Shown piece by piece: positions 37,114 to 45,424 of a DNA stretch of 64,000 bases; the stretch's first letter is position 1, and the number at the start of each line of letters is the position of its first letter. Origin of the DNA: Belnapia mucosa (GTDB lineage Bacteria > Pseudomonadota > Alphaproteobacteria > Acetobacterales > Acetobacteraceae); the NCBI RefSeq assembly GCF_016775475.1, contig NZ_JAEUXJ010000003.1, positions 419,033-483,032 on the forward strand, read 5' to 3'. The position numbers and the translations under genes are program-made. The notes beneath the pieces were generated by a model. That model searched no databases. It had not been told where the DNA came from and saw only the letters and a list, made by a program, of their open reading frames with translations.

Positions 37114-39317
37114 AGCATCTGCCCGATCGTCGCCAGCAGCTCGCGCTGGTCGAATTTCTGCTTGGTCACATAGGCGCCGGCGCCGAGATCGAGGCCGCGC
37201 CGGATATCGGCAGGATCGGCGCGGGAGGTCATCAGGATGACCGGGATCGGCGCCAACCGTGGGTCAGTCTTCATCGCCTGCAACAGGGCGAAGCCGTCCA
37301 TCCGTGGCATCTCGACATCCGCCACCACCAGATCGACGGCCGCCCCGGCGCCACGCAGCACGCCGAGCGCATCCACCCCGTCCACGCTCAGCAGCACGCG
37401 GTAGCCCTGGGCTTCGAGGATGCTCCGCTCCAGCGTGCGGGTGGTGATGGAATCATCGACCACCAGGATGGTCCGCTGCGGCGGCGCGGCCGTGGCAGGC
37501 ACGGCGAGGCCGACGCCGCTCGCCGCCAGCCGGCTCTCGTCGCGCAGCCAGCGGTCGAGCAGCCCATCGGGATTCAGCACCAGCACGGGCGTGTCGTCAT
37601 CCAGCAGGGTGCCGCCGGCGACCAGCGCCGCATCCATCCCCGGCGTGTCGAGATCGCCCACCGGCAGGGTGCGGACGTCGCGGCAGGCCTCCACCGCGAG
37701 GGCGCAATGGCGGTTGCCGCGCCGGAGCAGGACGAGCTGGACATGGCCGGCAACAACCGGAAGCGCAGAGGCATGGAATCCCAACAGGGTAGACAGGGCG
37801 AGGACGGGGGCCACAACGTCGCCACCCCGCCCCGCGATCCGTATCACCGGCTGGCCTTCCACCTGATCCAGCGCATCGGTCCGCAGCCGGATCAGTCGGT
37901 CCACGCCATGGCCCGGCAGCGCCAGGGTCTCGCCGCCCGCCTCCAGCAGCAGCAGGGTCTGCAGCGAGGCGGAGAAGGGCACCGCGATCTCGATCTCCGC
38001 CCCATGCGGCCGGCGCGGCCGCAGCACGGCGCTGCCGCGCAGCCGGCGGGCTGCCTCGGCGACCACCGAGAGCCCCATGCCGCGGCCGGACAGCCGGTCC
38101 ACCGCCGCGGCGGTGGAGAAGCCTGGCTCGAAGACGAGGCGCAGGAGCTGGTCGGACGGCGGCGGGGGCTCCCCGGGGGGGCGCGGCGCCAGCAGGCCGC
38201 GGCTGGCCGCCACCGCCTCGATCCGGGCCAGGTCCGGCCCGCGGCCATCGTCATGGACGGTCACCACCAGCCGCCCGCCGGAAGGGGCGAGGCGCAGCCC
38301 GACCTCGGCCTGGGGCGGCTTGCCCCGGGCGGCGCGCTCCGCCGGCGGCTCCACGCCATGGCTGATGGCGTTGCGCAGCATGTGCAGGACCGGGTCCTTG
38401 AGTGCCTGCAACACCCGCCGCTCGGCCTGTAGCTCGAGCCCTTCCAGGCGCACCGTGACCTCGCGCCCCTCCTCGCGGGCGATGTCGCGGGCCATGCGGC
38501 CGAGCGGCCCGAGCACCTCGGAAGCCGGGACCAGGGAGAGCTGCGCGGTTGCCTCCCGCACCTGCTGCGCCGCCTGGCCGAGGCTCCAGCCCGCCCCGCG
38601 CTGGCCGCGCGCCAGGGCGGCGGTCCGCCTCTCCAGGGCGCGCAGTGCCTGCTCGAAACCGGCCAGGCCGGAGGCGAGCCCATCGGCGCCGGGCAGCGCC
38701 CCGAGCCGGCGCCGCAGTTCCTCCCATTGCCGGCCCAGCGCCTGCGCATCGGACTGGACGCCGCGCAGCCGGCCCGTCACCGTCTCCTGCCGGCCATACT
38801 CGGTGGCGAGCAGATGCACCGCATCGGAGAGGCGGTCCACCTGCCCGGCGGTGATGCGGAGATATTCGGCCGGCGCGCCGGCCACCGGGGGCGGCTCGGC
38901 CGGCGCCACGGCGGGGGCGGGCGGCGGGGGCGGCGCCTCCGCCGGCGCGCCCAGCAGCCGGTCGAGGCCGGCAAGGGCCTCCTGCGCTGGCGGCCCGGCC
39001 GCATCCCCCGGCGCGGCGGATTGCGCCTCGATGGCATCGAGCGCCCGCTGCACGGCATCGATCGTCGCCCCATCGAGAGCCCGCCCGCCCGCCTCCACCG
39101 CGGCAAACAGTGTCTCCAGCCGGTGCGCGATCGCCTCGACCACGGGCAGGTCCACCGCCCGGCCCGCGCCCTTCAGCGTATGGGCCCGGCGGAAGGCGTC
39201 GCGCAGCTCCGGCCGCTGCCCGGCGGAGGCGCCCTCCAGCACCGCACGGATCGCCGCCAGGTGTTCCTTCAGCTCGGCCGCGAAGACCGCAAGGAGCTCC
39301 TGGCGGAAATCGGACAT
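37110..39317 (-). CDS. cheA: Hybrid chemotaxis kinase CheA with C-terminal receiver
   Basis: 735 residues. N-terminal Hpt with phospho-His46 (RRAHTLKGAGRAVDLP), a proline-rich linker (about 125-155) with no CheY-binding P2 domain, dimerisation helices, HATPase with N box HMLRNAISHGVEPP and glycine box DRLSGRGMGLSVV, CheW-like domain, and a receiver with its Asp in LVVADVEMPRMDGF. CheA-REC fusions are typical of alternative-function systems (WspE, CheA3, FrzE). The attached receiver may act as a phosphate sink or output. mcp ends 3 bases upstream. Confidence 0.95.
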   Translation of the reverse strand: MSDFRQELLAVFAAELKEHLAAIRAVLEGASAGQRPELRDAFRRAHTLKGAGRAVDLPVVEAIAHRLETLFAAVEAGGRALDGATIDAVQRALDAIEAQSAAPGDAAGPPAQEALAGLDRLLGAPAEAPPPPPAPAVAPAEPPPVAGAPAEYLRITAGQVDRLSDAVHLLATEYGRQETVTGRLRGVQSDAQALGRQWEELRRRLGALPGADGLASGLAGFEQALRALERRTAALARGQRGAGWSLGQAAQQVREATAQLSLVPASEVLGPLGRMARDIAREEGREVTVRLEGLELQAERRVLQALKDPVLHMLRNAISHGVEPPAERAARGKPPQAEVGLRLAPSGGRLVVTVHDDGRGPDLARIEAVAASRGLLAPRPPGEPPPPSDQLLRLVFEPGFSTAAAVDRLSGRGMGLSVVAEAARRLRGSAVLRPRRPHGAEIEIAVPFSASLQTLLLLEAGGETLALPGHGVDRLIRLRTDALDQVEGQPVIRIAGRGGDVVAPVLALSTLLGFHASALPVVAGHVQLVLLRRGNRHCALAVEACRDVRTLPVGDLDTPGMDAALVAGGTLLDDDTPVLVLNPDGLLDRWLRDESRLAASGVGLAVPATAAPPQRTILVVDDSITTRTLERSILEAQGYRVLLSVDGVDALGVLRGAGAAVDLVVADVEMPRMDGFALLQAMKTDPRLAPIPVILMTSRADPADIRRGLDLGAGAYVTKQKFDQRELLATIGQML

Positions 39318-39320
39318 GGC

Positions 39321-40982
39321 CTAGAGCCGGTAGCGATCGGCGAAGGTGACGAGCTGCTGCGCGAGCCCGGCCAGGTTGCCGGCCGCGCTGTCCAGCTGGC
39401 GCGTGCTGACCGCGGTCTGCTGGCTCGCCTGGCGGATATTCTGCAGGGCGGTCATCACCTGCTCGATCCCCAGCTGCTGCTGGTTGGTCGAGGCGATGAT
39501 CTGCTGGAAGGTGTGCACGCCTTCCTGCACCCGGCTGGTGATCTCATTGATGGTCGCCAGCGTCGTATCCGTGCGCTCCTTGCCGGCCGCCACGCGCTTC
39601 ACCGCCTCCTCGGTCAGCATGACGGAGGAATTGATGCCGCGCTGGATGTCGCCGAGGATGGAGCGGACCTGGCCGGTGGCGTCCTTCGCCTGGTCGGCCA
39701 GCGTCTTCATCTCGGCCGCCACCACGGCGAAGCTGCGGCCATGCTCGCCTGCCGCCGCCGCCTCCAGCGCCGCATTGAGCGCGAGGAGATGCGAGCGTTC
39801 GCTGATGTCGTTGACGGTGCTGATGATGTCGCCGATCGCCTGGGTCTTCTCGCTCAGCGCGACGATATTGCCGGCCACCGCCTCGGCCTGCTCGCGGATC
39901 GCGTCCATGGCGCGGGAGGTGTCGCCCACCGCGCGCACGCCGGCGGCGGAGGTCTGCGCCGTGGCCTGGGCCGAGGCGATGACCTCCTGCGCCCGCTTGC
40001 CGACCTGCGCCCCGGCATGGGTGATCTCGTCCACCGTCGCCGCGGTCTCCTGCACCGCGGCCAGCTGCTCCTCGACGCTCGCCGCCTGCTGCTGGGTGGA
40101 GGCGCGGATCTCGGCCGCCGCGGCATTCAGGTTCTCGGTCGCCGCATGGCTCTGCTTGGCGAGCTGGCGTAGCCCTTCCACCGTGCTGTTGAGGGTGGCG
40201 CCGAGCCGGGCGAATTCGTCGCGGCCGCTGCTGGGCGCGGTGCCGGTCAGGTCGCCGCGGCCGATGCCTTCCAGGAAGTCCATGAACACGCCGATCGGCC
40301 GTGTGATCGAACGCCGGGTCAGGACCACCGCCACGATCGCCAGCAGCAGCGCGCCGCCGAGCAGGATCAGCACCGAGAGCTGGCTGCCATTGTAGAAGCT
40401 GTTGATCCGTTCCTGCCCGATGCGGATGGCCCGGTCCAGCGCCTGGTCCATCTGCTGCATCGCGCGCTCGAACTCCTCGTTCAGCGCCGTCAGCGGCTCT
40501 CCGGCGGAGACGATGCCGGTGGCATCGCCGGTGCGGACCGCCTGGAATTGCAGGTTGCTCTGGCTGATGATCTGCCGGACCACCGCCACGGCCTGGTTGA
40601 CCGATTGCGCCACGTCACGCCAGGCGACCATCCGGTCGGGCGACAGGGCCACCGCCTCGCGCCGCTGCATCGCGGCCAGCAGCTCGTTCAACGAAGCCTC
40701 GGTCTGCGTCGCCACGCTGCGCCAGGTTGCGATCAGGGGCGTGACGGCAGCCTCGTTCCCCCCGGTCAGACTGCGGATCACCACGGCCGCCCGCGCTTCC
40801 CGCATGTGGTACTGGTTGTCCCGCGCCGTCTGGATCTGGCGCAGGGCGGCGATGTCGCGGCTGAGGATGGTCTCGGTGGTGGTTCGCACCGCATCCATCT
40901 GCTGCAGCGAATAGAAGCCGAGAATGCCCGTCAGCAGGATGATGGAGGCGAAGCCCAGCAGCACACGATTTCCGATCGACAC
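39321..40982 (-). CDS. mcp: Methyl-accepting chemotaxis protein
   Basis: 553 residues from a GTG. TM1 at about 7-24, a roughly 175-residue helical periplasmic sensor resembling a four-helix-bundle ligand domain, TM2 at about 201-221, HAMP, then a long cytoplasmic coiled coil with the conserved tip around ISERSHLLALNAALEAAAAG and GRSFAVVAAEMKTLADQA. It is the only receptor in the operon, so it probably sets the signal for the whole pathway. No pentapeptide tether for CheR or CheB is visible at the C-terminus (FADRYRL). Ligand unknown. Confidence 0.94.
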   Translation of the reverse strand: MSIGNRVLLGFASIILLTGILGFYSLQQMDAVRTTTETILSRDIAALRQIQTARDNQYHMREARAAVVIRSLTGGNEAAVTPLIATWRSVATQTEASLNELLAAMQRREAVALSPDRMVAWRDVAQSVNQAVAVVRQIISQSNLQFQAVRTGDATGIVSAGEPLTALNEEFERAMQQMDQALDRAIRIGQERINSFYNGSQLSVLILLGGALLLAIVAVVLTRRSITRPIGVFMDFLEGIGRGDLTGTAPSSGRDEFARLGATLNSTVEGLRQLAKQSHAATENLNAAAAEIRASTQQQAASVEEQLAAVQETAATVDEITHAGAQVGKRAQEVIASAQATAQTSAAGVRAVGDTSRAMDAIREQAEAVAGNIVALSEKTQAIGDIISTVNDISERSHLLALNAALEAAAAGEHGRSFAVVAAEMKTLADQAKDATGQVRSILGDIQRGINSSVMLTEEAVKRVAAGKERTDTTLATINEITSRVQEGVHTFQQIIASTNQQQLGIEQVMTALQNIRQASQQTAVSTRQLDSAAGNLAGLAQQLVTFADRYRL

Positions 40983-40986
40983 GCGG

Positions 40987-41559
40987 TCAGGCTCCGGTCT
41001 GGGAGGAATCGAGCAGGGGGCCCAGCAACAGGCCGGGATCGAGCAGGCCTAGCAGCACCGCCGATTCGGCCAGGCTGCCGGCCGGGGCCAGCGCATAGCC
41101 GGTCACGGCGGCGGCGCCCATCCCCCGGTGCGGACGGTCGGCGACGGGGCTCGCGGCGACGACGCCGGCCACATGCTCCACCCGCAGCAGCAGGCGGCGC
41201 GGCAGGTGGCGGAGGCGCAGGAGGTGGCCGGTCAGGCCACCCGCCGCCGGCGCTTCCCCGAGGCCAAGCGCTGCGGCGAGATCGACCACGCTCCAGAGCC
41301 GCCCGGCCAGGCCGCTGACGCCGATGACCGGCGCGGTGGCGCCGGGGACGGCCACGCAGGCCCGGGCGGGCAGGATCTCCGCGATGGCATCGAGGCTGAG
41401 CGCGTAGGTATCGCCGCCGCAGGTGCAGGCCAGCACCTGCGCGGTGGCGAGGGGGGCCGGCGCGCCACGCTGCGGCGCGGCCAGCAGGGCGGTGCGGGCA
41501 TCGAGGATGCGCTCCGCCTGCGCCGCGCTAGGGCCGGCTGCGGGATGGCGGCTCGGCAT
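40987..41559 (-). CDS. cheW: CheW-like coupling protein, first copy upstream of mcp
   Basis: 190 residues. After a 40-residue Ala-rich leader comes a CheW domain: CTCGGDTYALSLDAIAEILPA, the conserved GVSGLAGRLWSVVDLAAALG segment and VEHVAGVV. It links the receptor to CheA. It lies between cheR (3-base gap) and mcp (4-base gap). Two different CheW proteins flanking a CheR-TPR is the WspB/WspD-like pattern. Confidence 0.88.
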   Translation of the reverse strand: MPSRHPAAGPSAAQAERILDARTALLAAPQRGAPAPLATAQVLACTCGGDTYALSLDAIAEILPARACVAVPGATAPVIGVSGLAGRLWSVVDLAAALGLGEAPAAGGLTGHLLRLRHLPRRLLLRVEHVAGVVAASPVADRPHRGMGAAAVTGYALAPAGSLAESAVLLGLLDPGLLLGPLLDSSQTGA

Positions 41560-41562
41560 GCC

Positions 41563-42954
41563 TCAGCTCCTGCCGCTGGCCAATTGCAGCCGGGCGAGGT
41601 CGCGGAAGGCGGCGGCCGTCAGCCCATCGCCCTCCCGCAGCGGCGCCGCATCGGGCAGGCCGCGGGCGATGCTGAGCGCATTGCCGATGGCGCGATGCGC
41701 CTTGGCGGGATCGCCACCCTTCAGCAGCAGCAGGCCGAGCTGGTAATGCGCCATGACGAACCCTGTATCGAGATAGATCGCCCGGCGGAAGGCTCCTTCG
41801 GCCTCCGCCCGGTCCCCGCGCCCCCAGGCCAGCAGCCCGGCATAGAAATGCAGCTCCGCCGCCATGGGCTCGGCGGCCAGCCCCTGCCGGCAGAGCGTGG
41901 CGGCCCGCTCCGGCTCGCCATGATTGGCGAGGGCGCGCAGCTCCGCCAGCAGCTCCGACGGATCGGGCCGCGGCGCCGGGGCCGGCGGCGGGGCGACGGG
42001 TTTCGGGACGGGCCGGGCCTCCACCACCGGGGCCGGCACCGGCGGGGGCGGCATCGGGGACACGGGTGGCGGCGTGAAGACCGGCGCGACCACCTCGATG
42101 GTGGCGGAGCGGGGGCGATAGGCGACCGTCCCGGGCAATTCCGTCAGCCGCAGGAATTGCGTGAAGGCAGGGTTGGGCTCGGCATGGCCCAGCAGCATCC
42201 AGCCCTCCGGCGCCAGCCGCTGCCCGAGCGCGCGGACGATCTCCGTCACCGTCTCCGGATGGAAATAGATCAGGACGTTCCGGCACAGGATCAGGTCGAA
42301 ATCGCTGAATGTCAGCGGCGCCGTGCCATCCAGCAGGGATTGCAGGTTCTGCCGATCGAACCGCACCAGCGCCCGGTGCTTCGGCCGCAGCCGCCAGAGC
42401 TTGCCGTCAGCGCTCGGCAGGAAATCCTCCGCCCGCTCGGCCGGGGGAATGGAGCGTAAGGCCCAGGCGCCGTATTCGGCGCGGCGTGCGGCCTCGAGGA
42501 AGGCCTGGTTGATATCCGTGCCGATGATGCTGATGCGCCACTGGCCGATGGCCTCGCCCAGCAGCTGGCGCAGCAGGATGGCGACGGAATGCGGCTCGGC
42601 CCCGGTGGCACAGCCGGCGCTCCAGATGCGGATCCGGCGCTGATCCCGGTTGGCGGCGATGATCGCCGGCAGGATGGTGTGGCGGAGCGCGGCGAATTGC
42701 TCGGCGTAGCGGAAGAAGAAGGTCTCGCCGATGGTGATCTCGGCTTCCAGCGCCGCCCATTCGGCCTCGCCCTGCACCGGGTCGGCGAGCCGCGCCAGAT
42801 AGGCCTCACTGTCATCGAGCCCGGTCGTCCGGAAGCGGCGCGCCAGCCGTTCCCAGAGCAGCGCGTCCTTGTCCTCGTAGTAGAAATGCCCGGTCCGCCG
42901 GATCACTGCCTGCTTCAGGCGCCCGAAGGCCGCGGCCGATCGGGCGGGACTCAT
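41563..42954 (-). CDS. cheR: Chemoreceptor methyltransferase CheR with TPR domain
   Basis: 463 residues from the ATG ending at 42954, which overlaps the cheW stop (ATGA); a start six codons earlier is less likely. The methyltransferase part has the SAM site WSAGCATGAEPHSVAILL (the usual GEEPYS reads GAEPHS), IIGTDINQAFLEAAR and LILCRNVLIYFHPETV. A proline-rich linker (about 290-330) connects to TPR-like repeats (about 335-440). CheR-TPR fusions mark Wsp/Frz-type systems, where the TPR restrains or targets the enzyme. Confidence 0.94.
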   Translation of the reverse strand: MSPARSAAAFGRLKQAVIRRTGHFYYEDKDALLWERLARRFRTTGLDDSEAYLARLADPVQGEAEWAALEAEITIGETFFFRYAEQFAALRHTILPAIIAANRDQRRIRIWSAGCATGAEPHSVAILLRQLLGEAIGQWRISIIGTDINQAFLEAARRAEYGAWALRSIPPAERAEDFLPSADGKLWRLRPKHRALVRFDRQNLQSLLDGTAPLTFSDFDLILCRNVLIYFHPETVTEIVRALGQRLAPEGWMLLGHAEPNPAFTQFLRLTELPGTVAYRPRSATIEVVAPVFTPPPVSPMPPPPVPAPVVEARPVPKPVAPPPAPAPRPDPSELLAELRALANHGEPERAATLCRQGLAAEPMAAELHFYAGLLAWGRGDRAEAEGAFRRAIYLDTGFVMAHYQLGLLLLKGGDPAKAHRAIGNALSIARGLPDAAPLREGDGLTAAAFRDLARLQLASGRS

Positions 42955-43436
42955 GCGGGCTGCGCTCTCCAACCCTCCAGCCGCGCCTCGGCCGCGGCGC
43001 GGAGGCCGAGCAGGGCCTGCCGTTCCTCCTCCAGCAACAGGCGGTCCACTGCGATCAGATGGACGAAGCCGCCGGCCAGCTCGAACTCGGCTTCGACGCA
43101 GCCATTCAGCGTAGCCTTGTCCGCGACCGGGCGCAGCCTCTCCGGCGCGAAGGACACCAGGTCCTGCACGCGGGTGACGAGCAGGGCGACGGGCGTGGCG
43201 CGCAGCAGAATCAGGTGCCGGTAGAGGCCGGCGCCCGGGTCATCCTCACCATCAGGGAGGCCGAACAGGCGGGCCAAGTCCAGCACCGGCACCGCCTCCC
43301 CCGCCAGATTCAGGAAGCCGGCCACCGGCGCGGGCTGTGTGGGCGCCCGCCAGAGCCGCGGCAGCGGCAGCAATTCCCGGACATCGGCATGGCGGATGGC
43401 GCAGCGGAGTCCGGCGAGGGTGAAGACGACCAGCAT
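42951..43436 (-). CDS. cheW: CheW-like coupling protein, operon-leading copy
   Basis: 161 residues, first gene of the eight-gene operon. CheW fold: VVFTLAGLRCAIRHADVRELLPLP, GFLNLAGEAVPVLDLARLFGL, LLVTRVQDLVSF. The C-terminal helix is unusually long and charged (EEERQALLGLRAAAEARLEGW). The operon promoter must lie in the 68 bases upstream, where no convincing sigma-70 boxes are visible. Confidence 0.9.
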   Translation of the reverse strand: MLVVFTLAGLRCAIRHADVRELLPLPRLWRAPTQPAPVAGFLNLAGEAVPVLDLARLFGLPDGEDDPGAGLYRHLILLRATPVALLVTRVQDLVSFAPERLRPVADKATLNGCVEAEFELAGGFVHLIAVDRLLLEEERQALLGLRAAAEARLEGWRAQPA

Positions 43437-43504
43437 GCAACGCGCACTCGCGGATGGCCCGCCGGTCTAGCAGAGGGCCCGGCAGGCGGCCACCGGTGCC
43501 GCGA

Positions 43505-43975
43505 TCAATCTGCCAGCGGTACCCAGGGAATCCGCGCCACCTCGATCCCCTCGTCGCGCAGGGCCTCGGCCTCCGCCTCGGAGGCCTCGCCATAGATCCC
43601 GCCGCGCTCGCTCTCGCCGCGATGGATGCGCCGCGCCTCCTCGGCGAAGTCGCGGCCGACATAGTCGCATTTCTTCTCGATCTCGGACCGCATCCGCTGC
43701 AGCAGCGCGACCAGCTGGGCCGGCACGGGGCCGGAGACGGCCTGGGCGGGCGGCGCCTCGGCTGGGGGCACAGCGGGCGCCGGCACTTCGGCCTTCGGGC
43801 GGCTGCGGCTCTTCTTCGGGATGGCCGGCGCCATCAGCTGCTTCGCGACATCCTTCGAGCCGCAGACCGGGCATTCGACGAAGCCCGCCCGAGCCTGACT
43901 CTCGAAGGCTTCGCTGTCCTTGAACCAGCTGTCGAAGGCATGGCCTGCGCCGCAGCGCAGATCGTAGTGGATCAT
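43505..43975 (-). CDS. DUF1178 zinc-ribbon-like protein
   Basis: 156 residues. MIHYDLRCGAGHAFDSWF with a following VECPVCGSKDVAKQLM is the DUF1178 signature, including a Cys pair that may bind zinc. A Pro/Ala-rich linker precedes a C-terminal YVGRDFAEEARRIHRGE segment typical of the family. Function unknown. In many alphaproteobacteria it is near grxC and comF, as here, though the carbon-nitrogen hydrolase often found between them is absent. Confidence 0.88.
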   Translation of the reverse strand: MIHYDLRCGAGHAFDSWFKDSEAFESQARAGFVECPVCGSKDVAKQLMAPAIPKKSRSRPKAEVPAPAVPPAEAPPAQAVSGPVPAQLVALLQRMRSEIEKKCDYVGRDFAEEARRIHRGESERGGIYGEASEAEAEALRDEGIEVARIPWVPLAD

Positions 43976-44062
43976 CCCTGCTCGTCCCGGGGGCCTAGAA
44001 CCGTTCCGTCATATAAGGATGGCGCTCAAGCCTTGCGAGTGCCAATCCCTTGCGGCGGCGAT

Positions 44063-44320
44063 TCAGGCAGCGAGCAGCGCGTCCAGCTTGCCGGCGCGGT
44101 CCAGCGCGGTCAGGTCGTCCGAGCCGCCGATGGCCTCCCCGTTGATGAAGATCTGCGGCACGGTGGACCGGCCGCCCGAGCGGGCGATGGCGTCCTTCCG
44201 GGCTTGGGAGCCGCTGGGGGCGTCGATCTCCTCGAACGCCACGCCTTTCTTCGAGAGCAGCGCCTTGGCGCGCTCGCAATAGGGGCAGAAGAGGATGGTG
44301 TAGATCTGGACCTGGGCCAT
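44063..44320 (-). CDS. grxC: Glutaredoxin 3
   Basis: 85 residues. Dithiol active site CPYC at 12-15, followed by the glutathione-binding TVPQIFINGEAIGGSDD. It reduces protein disulfides with glutathione in the cytoplasm. Encoded between DUF1178 and a small membrane protein, on the comF strand. Confidence 0.96.
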   Translation of the reverse strand: MAQVQIYTILFCPYCERAKALLSKKGVAFEEIDAPSGSQARKDAIARSGGRSTVPQIFINGEAIGGSDDLTALDRAGKLDALLAA

Positions 44321-44377
44321 GGCGGAGAGCTTGGCAGCCGCCCGGCCCGGGTCAAGGGCCCGGGCCGAGGCGCGGGC

Positions 44378-44608
44378 TCACAGCGCCGGCAGCACCGAAA
44401 GGCCGACCAGGGCGGTGAGGGCGAAGACCAGGCCCAGCGCCATTAGGAAGCCGCGCAGATCCCCCACCTCGATCGCCTGCGCGGGCGCCGGCGGCGGCAC
44501 CGGGGCCGGCAGCGGTGTGGTCATTAGGCGGGAGGTGCTTGGCTTGGGCGGGATGGCGATGAGGGATTCCCGCAAGGGCGTCTTCGGGGCGATCTGGGGC
44601 TCGGGCAT
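44378..44608 (-). CDS. Small membrane protein with proline-rich N-terminus
   Basis: 76 residues from the ATG ending at 44608 (MPEPQIAPKTPLRES). A Pro-rich cytoplasmic segment is followed by one C-terminal transmembrane helix (FLMALGLVFALTALVGLSVL). Not recognised. It lies between comF and grxC, same strand, so may be co-transcribed; about 58 bases separate it from each neighbour. Confidence 0.55.
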   Translation of the reverse strand: MPEPQIAPKTPLRESLIAIPPKPSTSRLMTTPLPAPVPPPAPAQAIEVGDLRGFLMALGLVFALTALVGLSVLPAL

Positions 44609-44671
44609 CCTGCCGCATCCTTCCATCCTGGGGGTGCGGCGGCAGCATGGCGCAGAGGAGTAAAGGCCCGG

Positions 44672-45424
44672 TTAGCGCCCCTCCAGCCGCGGATCCGGCA
44701 CCCGCGCCGCCGCGAGGACGGAGACGGATGCGGCGCCGCCCGCCAGCAGCACCCGGGCGCAGCCCTCGGCGGTGGCGCCGGAGGTCATGACGTCATCGAC
44801 CAGCAGCACATGCCGCCCGGCGATGCGCCGGGCCGCGCCACGGCTGAGGGCGAAGGCCCCCTCCAGCGCCGCCGCCCGTTCCGCCGCCCCCATATGCCCG
44901 AGGGAGGGGGTCGGCCGGCAGCGGCGCAGCAGGGCCGGGGCGTGCGGCCGCCCGGCGATCCGCGCCAGCCGGGCCGAGAGCAGCGCCGCCTGGTTGTAGC
45001 GCCGCGCCACCAGCCGCCGCCAATGCAGCGGCACCGGCGCCAGCAGGTCGGCCCGTTCCAGCAACTCGGCGCCGGCGCGGGCCATCTGCCGCGCCAGGGG
45101 CCCGGCCAGCTCGGTCCGGTCGGCATGCTTGAAGGGCAGGATCAGCCGCTGCGCCCCGGCATCGTAGCGCAGCGCCGCACGGGCAGCACCGAAGGCCGGT
45201 GGCCGCGCCTCGCAGGATGGGCAGACGGGCCCGATCCCGGCATGCGGGAAGGGCACGCCGCAGTGCTCGCAGAGCGGGGCGGTGACGAAGGACAGGCTGC
45301 CGAAGCAGGTGGCGCAGAGCGCGCCCTGCCGGTCCACCTCCGCCTCGCAGGTCAGGCAATGCGGCGGCAGCAGCACATCCAGCAGCCCGGTCCCGAGCCG
45401 GCCGAGCCGCGCCGCGAGGCTCAC
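44672..45424 (-). CDS. comF: ComF-family phosphoribosyltransferase-like protein
   Basis: 250 residues from a GTG overlapping the rhodanese stop (GTGA). Four CxxC pairs in the first 71 residues (Cys23/26, 37/40, 52/55, 68/71) probably hold zinc. The C-terminal half is a type I phosphoribosyltransferase fold with the PRPP loop VLLVDDVMTSGATA and the family segment RRYNQAALLSARLARIAG. In competent bacteria ComF helps natural DNA uptake; elsewhere its job is unclear. Confidence 0.93.
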   Translation of the reverse strand: MSLAARLGRLGTGLLDVLLPPHCLTCEAEVDRQGALCATCFGSLSFVTAPLCEHCGVPFPHAGIGPVCPSCEARPPAFGAARAALRYDAGAQRLILPFKHADRTELAGPLARQMARAGAELLERADLLAPVPLHWRRLVARRYNQAALLSARLARIAGRPHAPALLRRCRPTPSLGHMGAAERAAALEGAFALSRGAARRIAGRHVLLVDDVMTSGATAEGCARVLLAGGAASVSVLAAARVPDPRLEGR

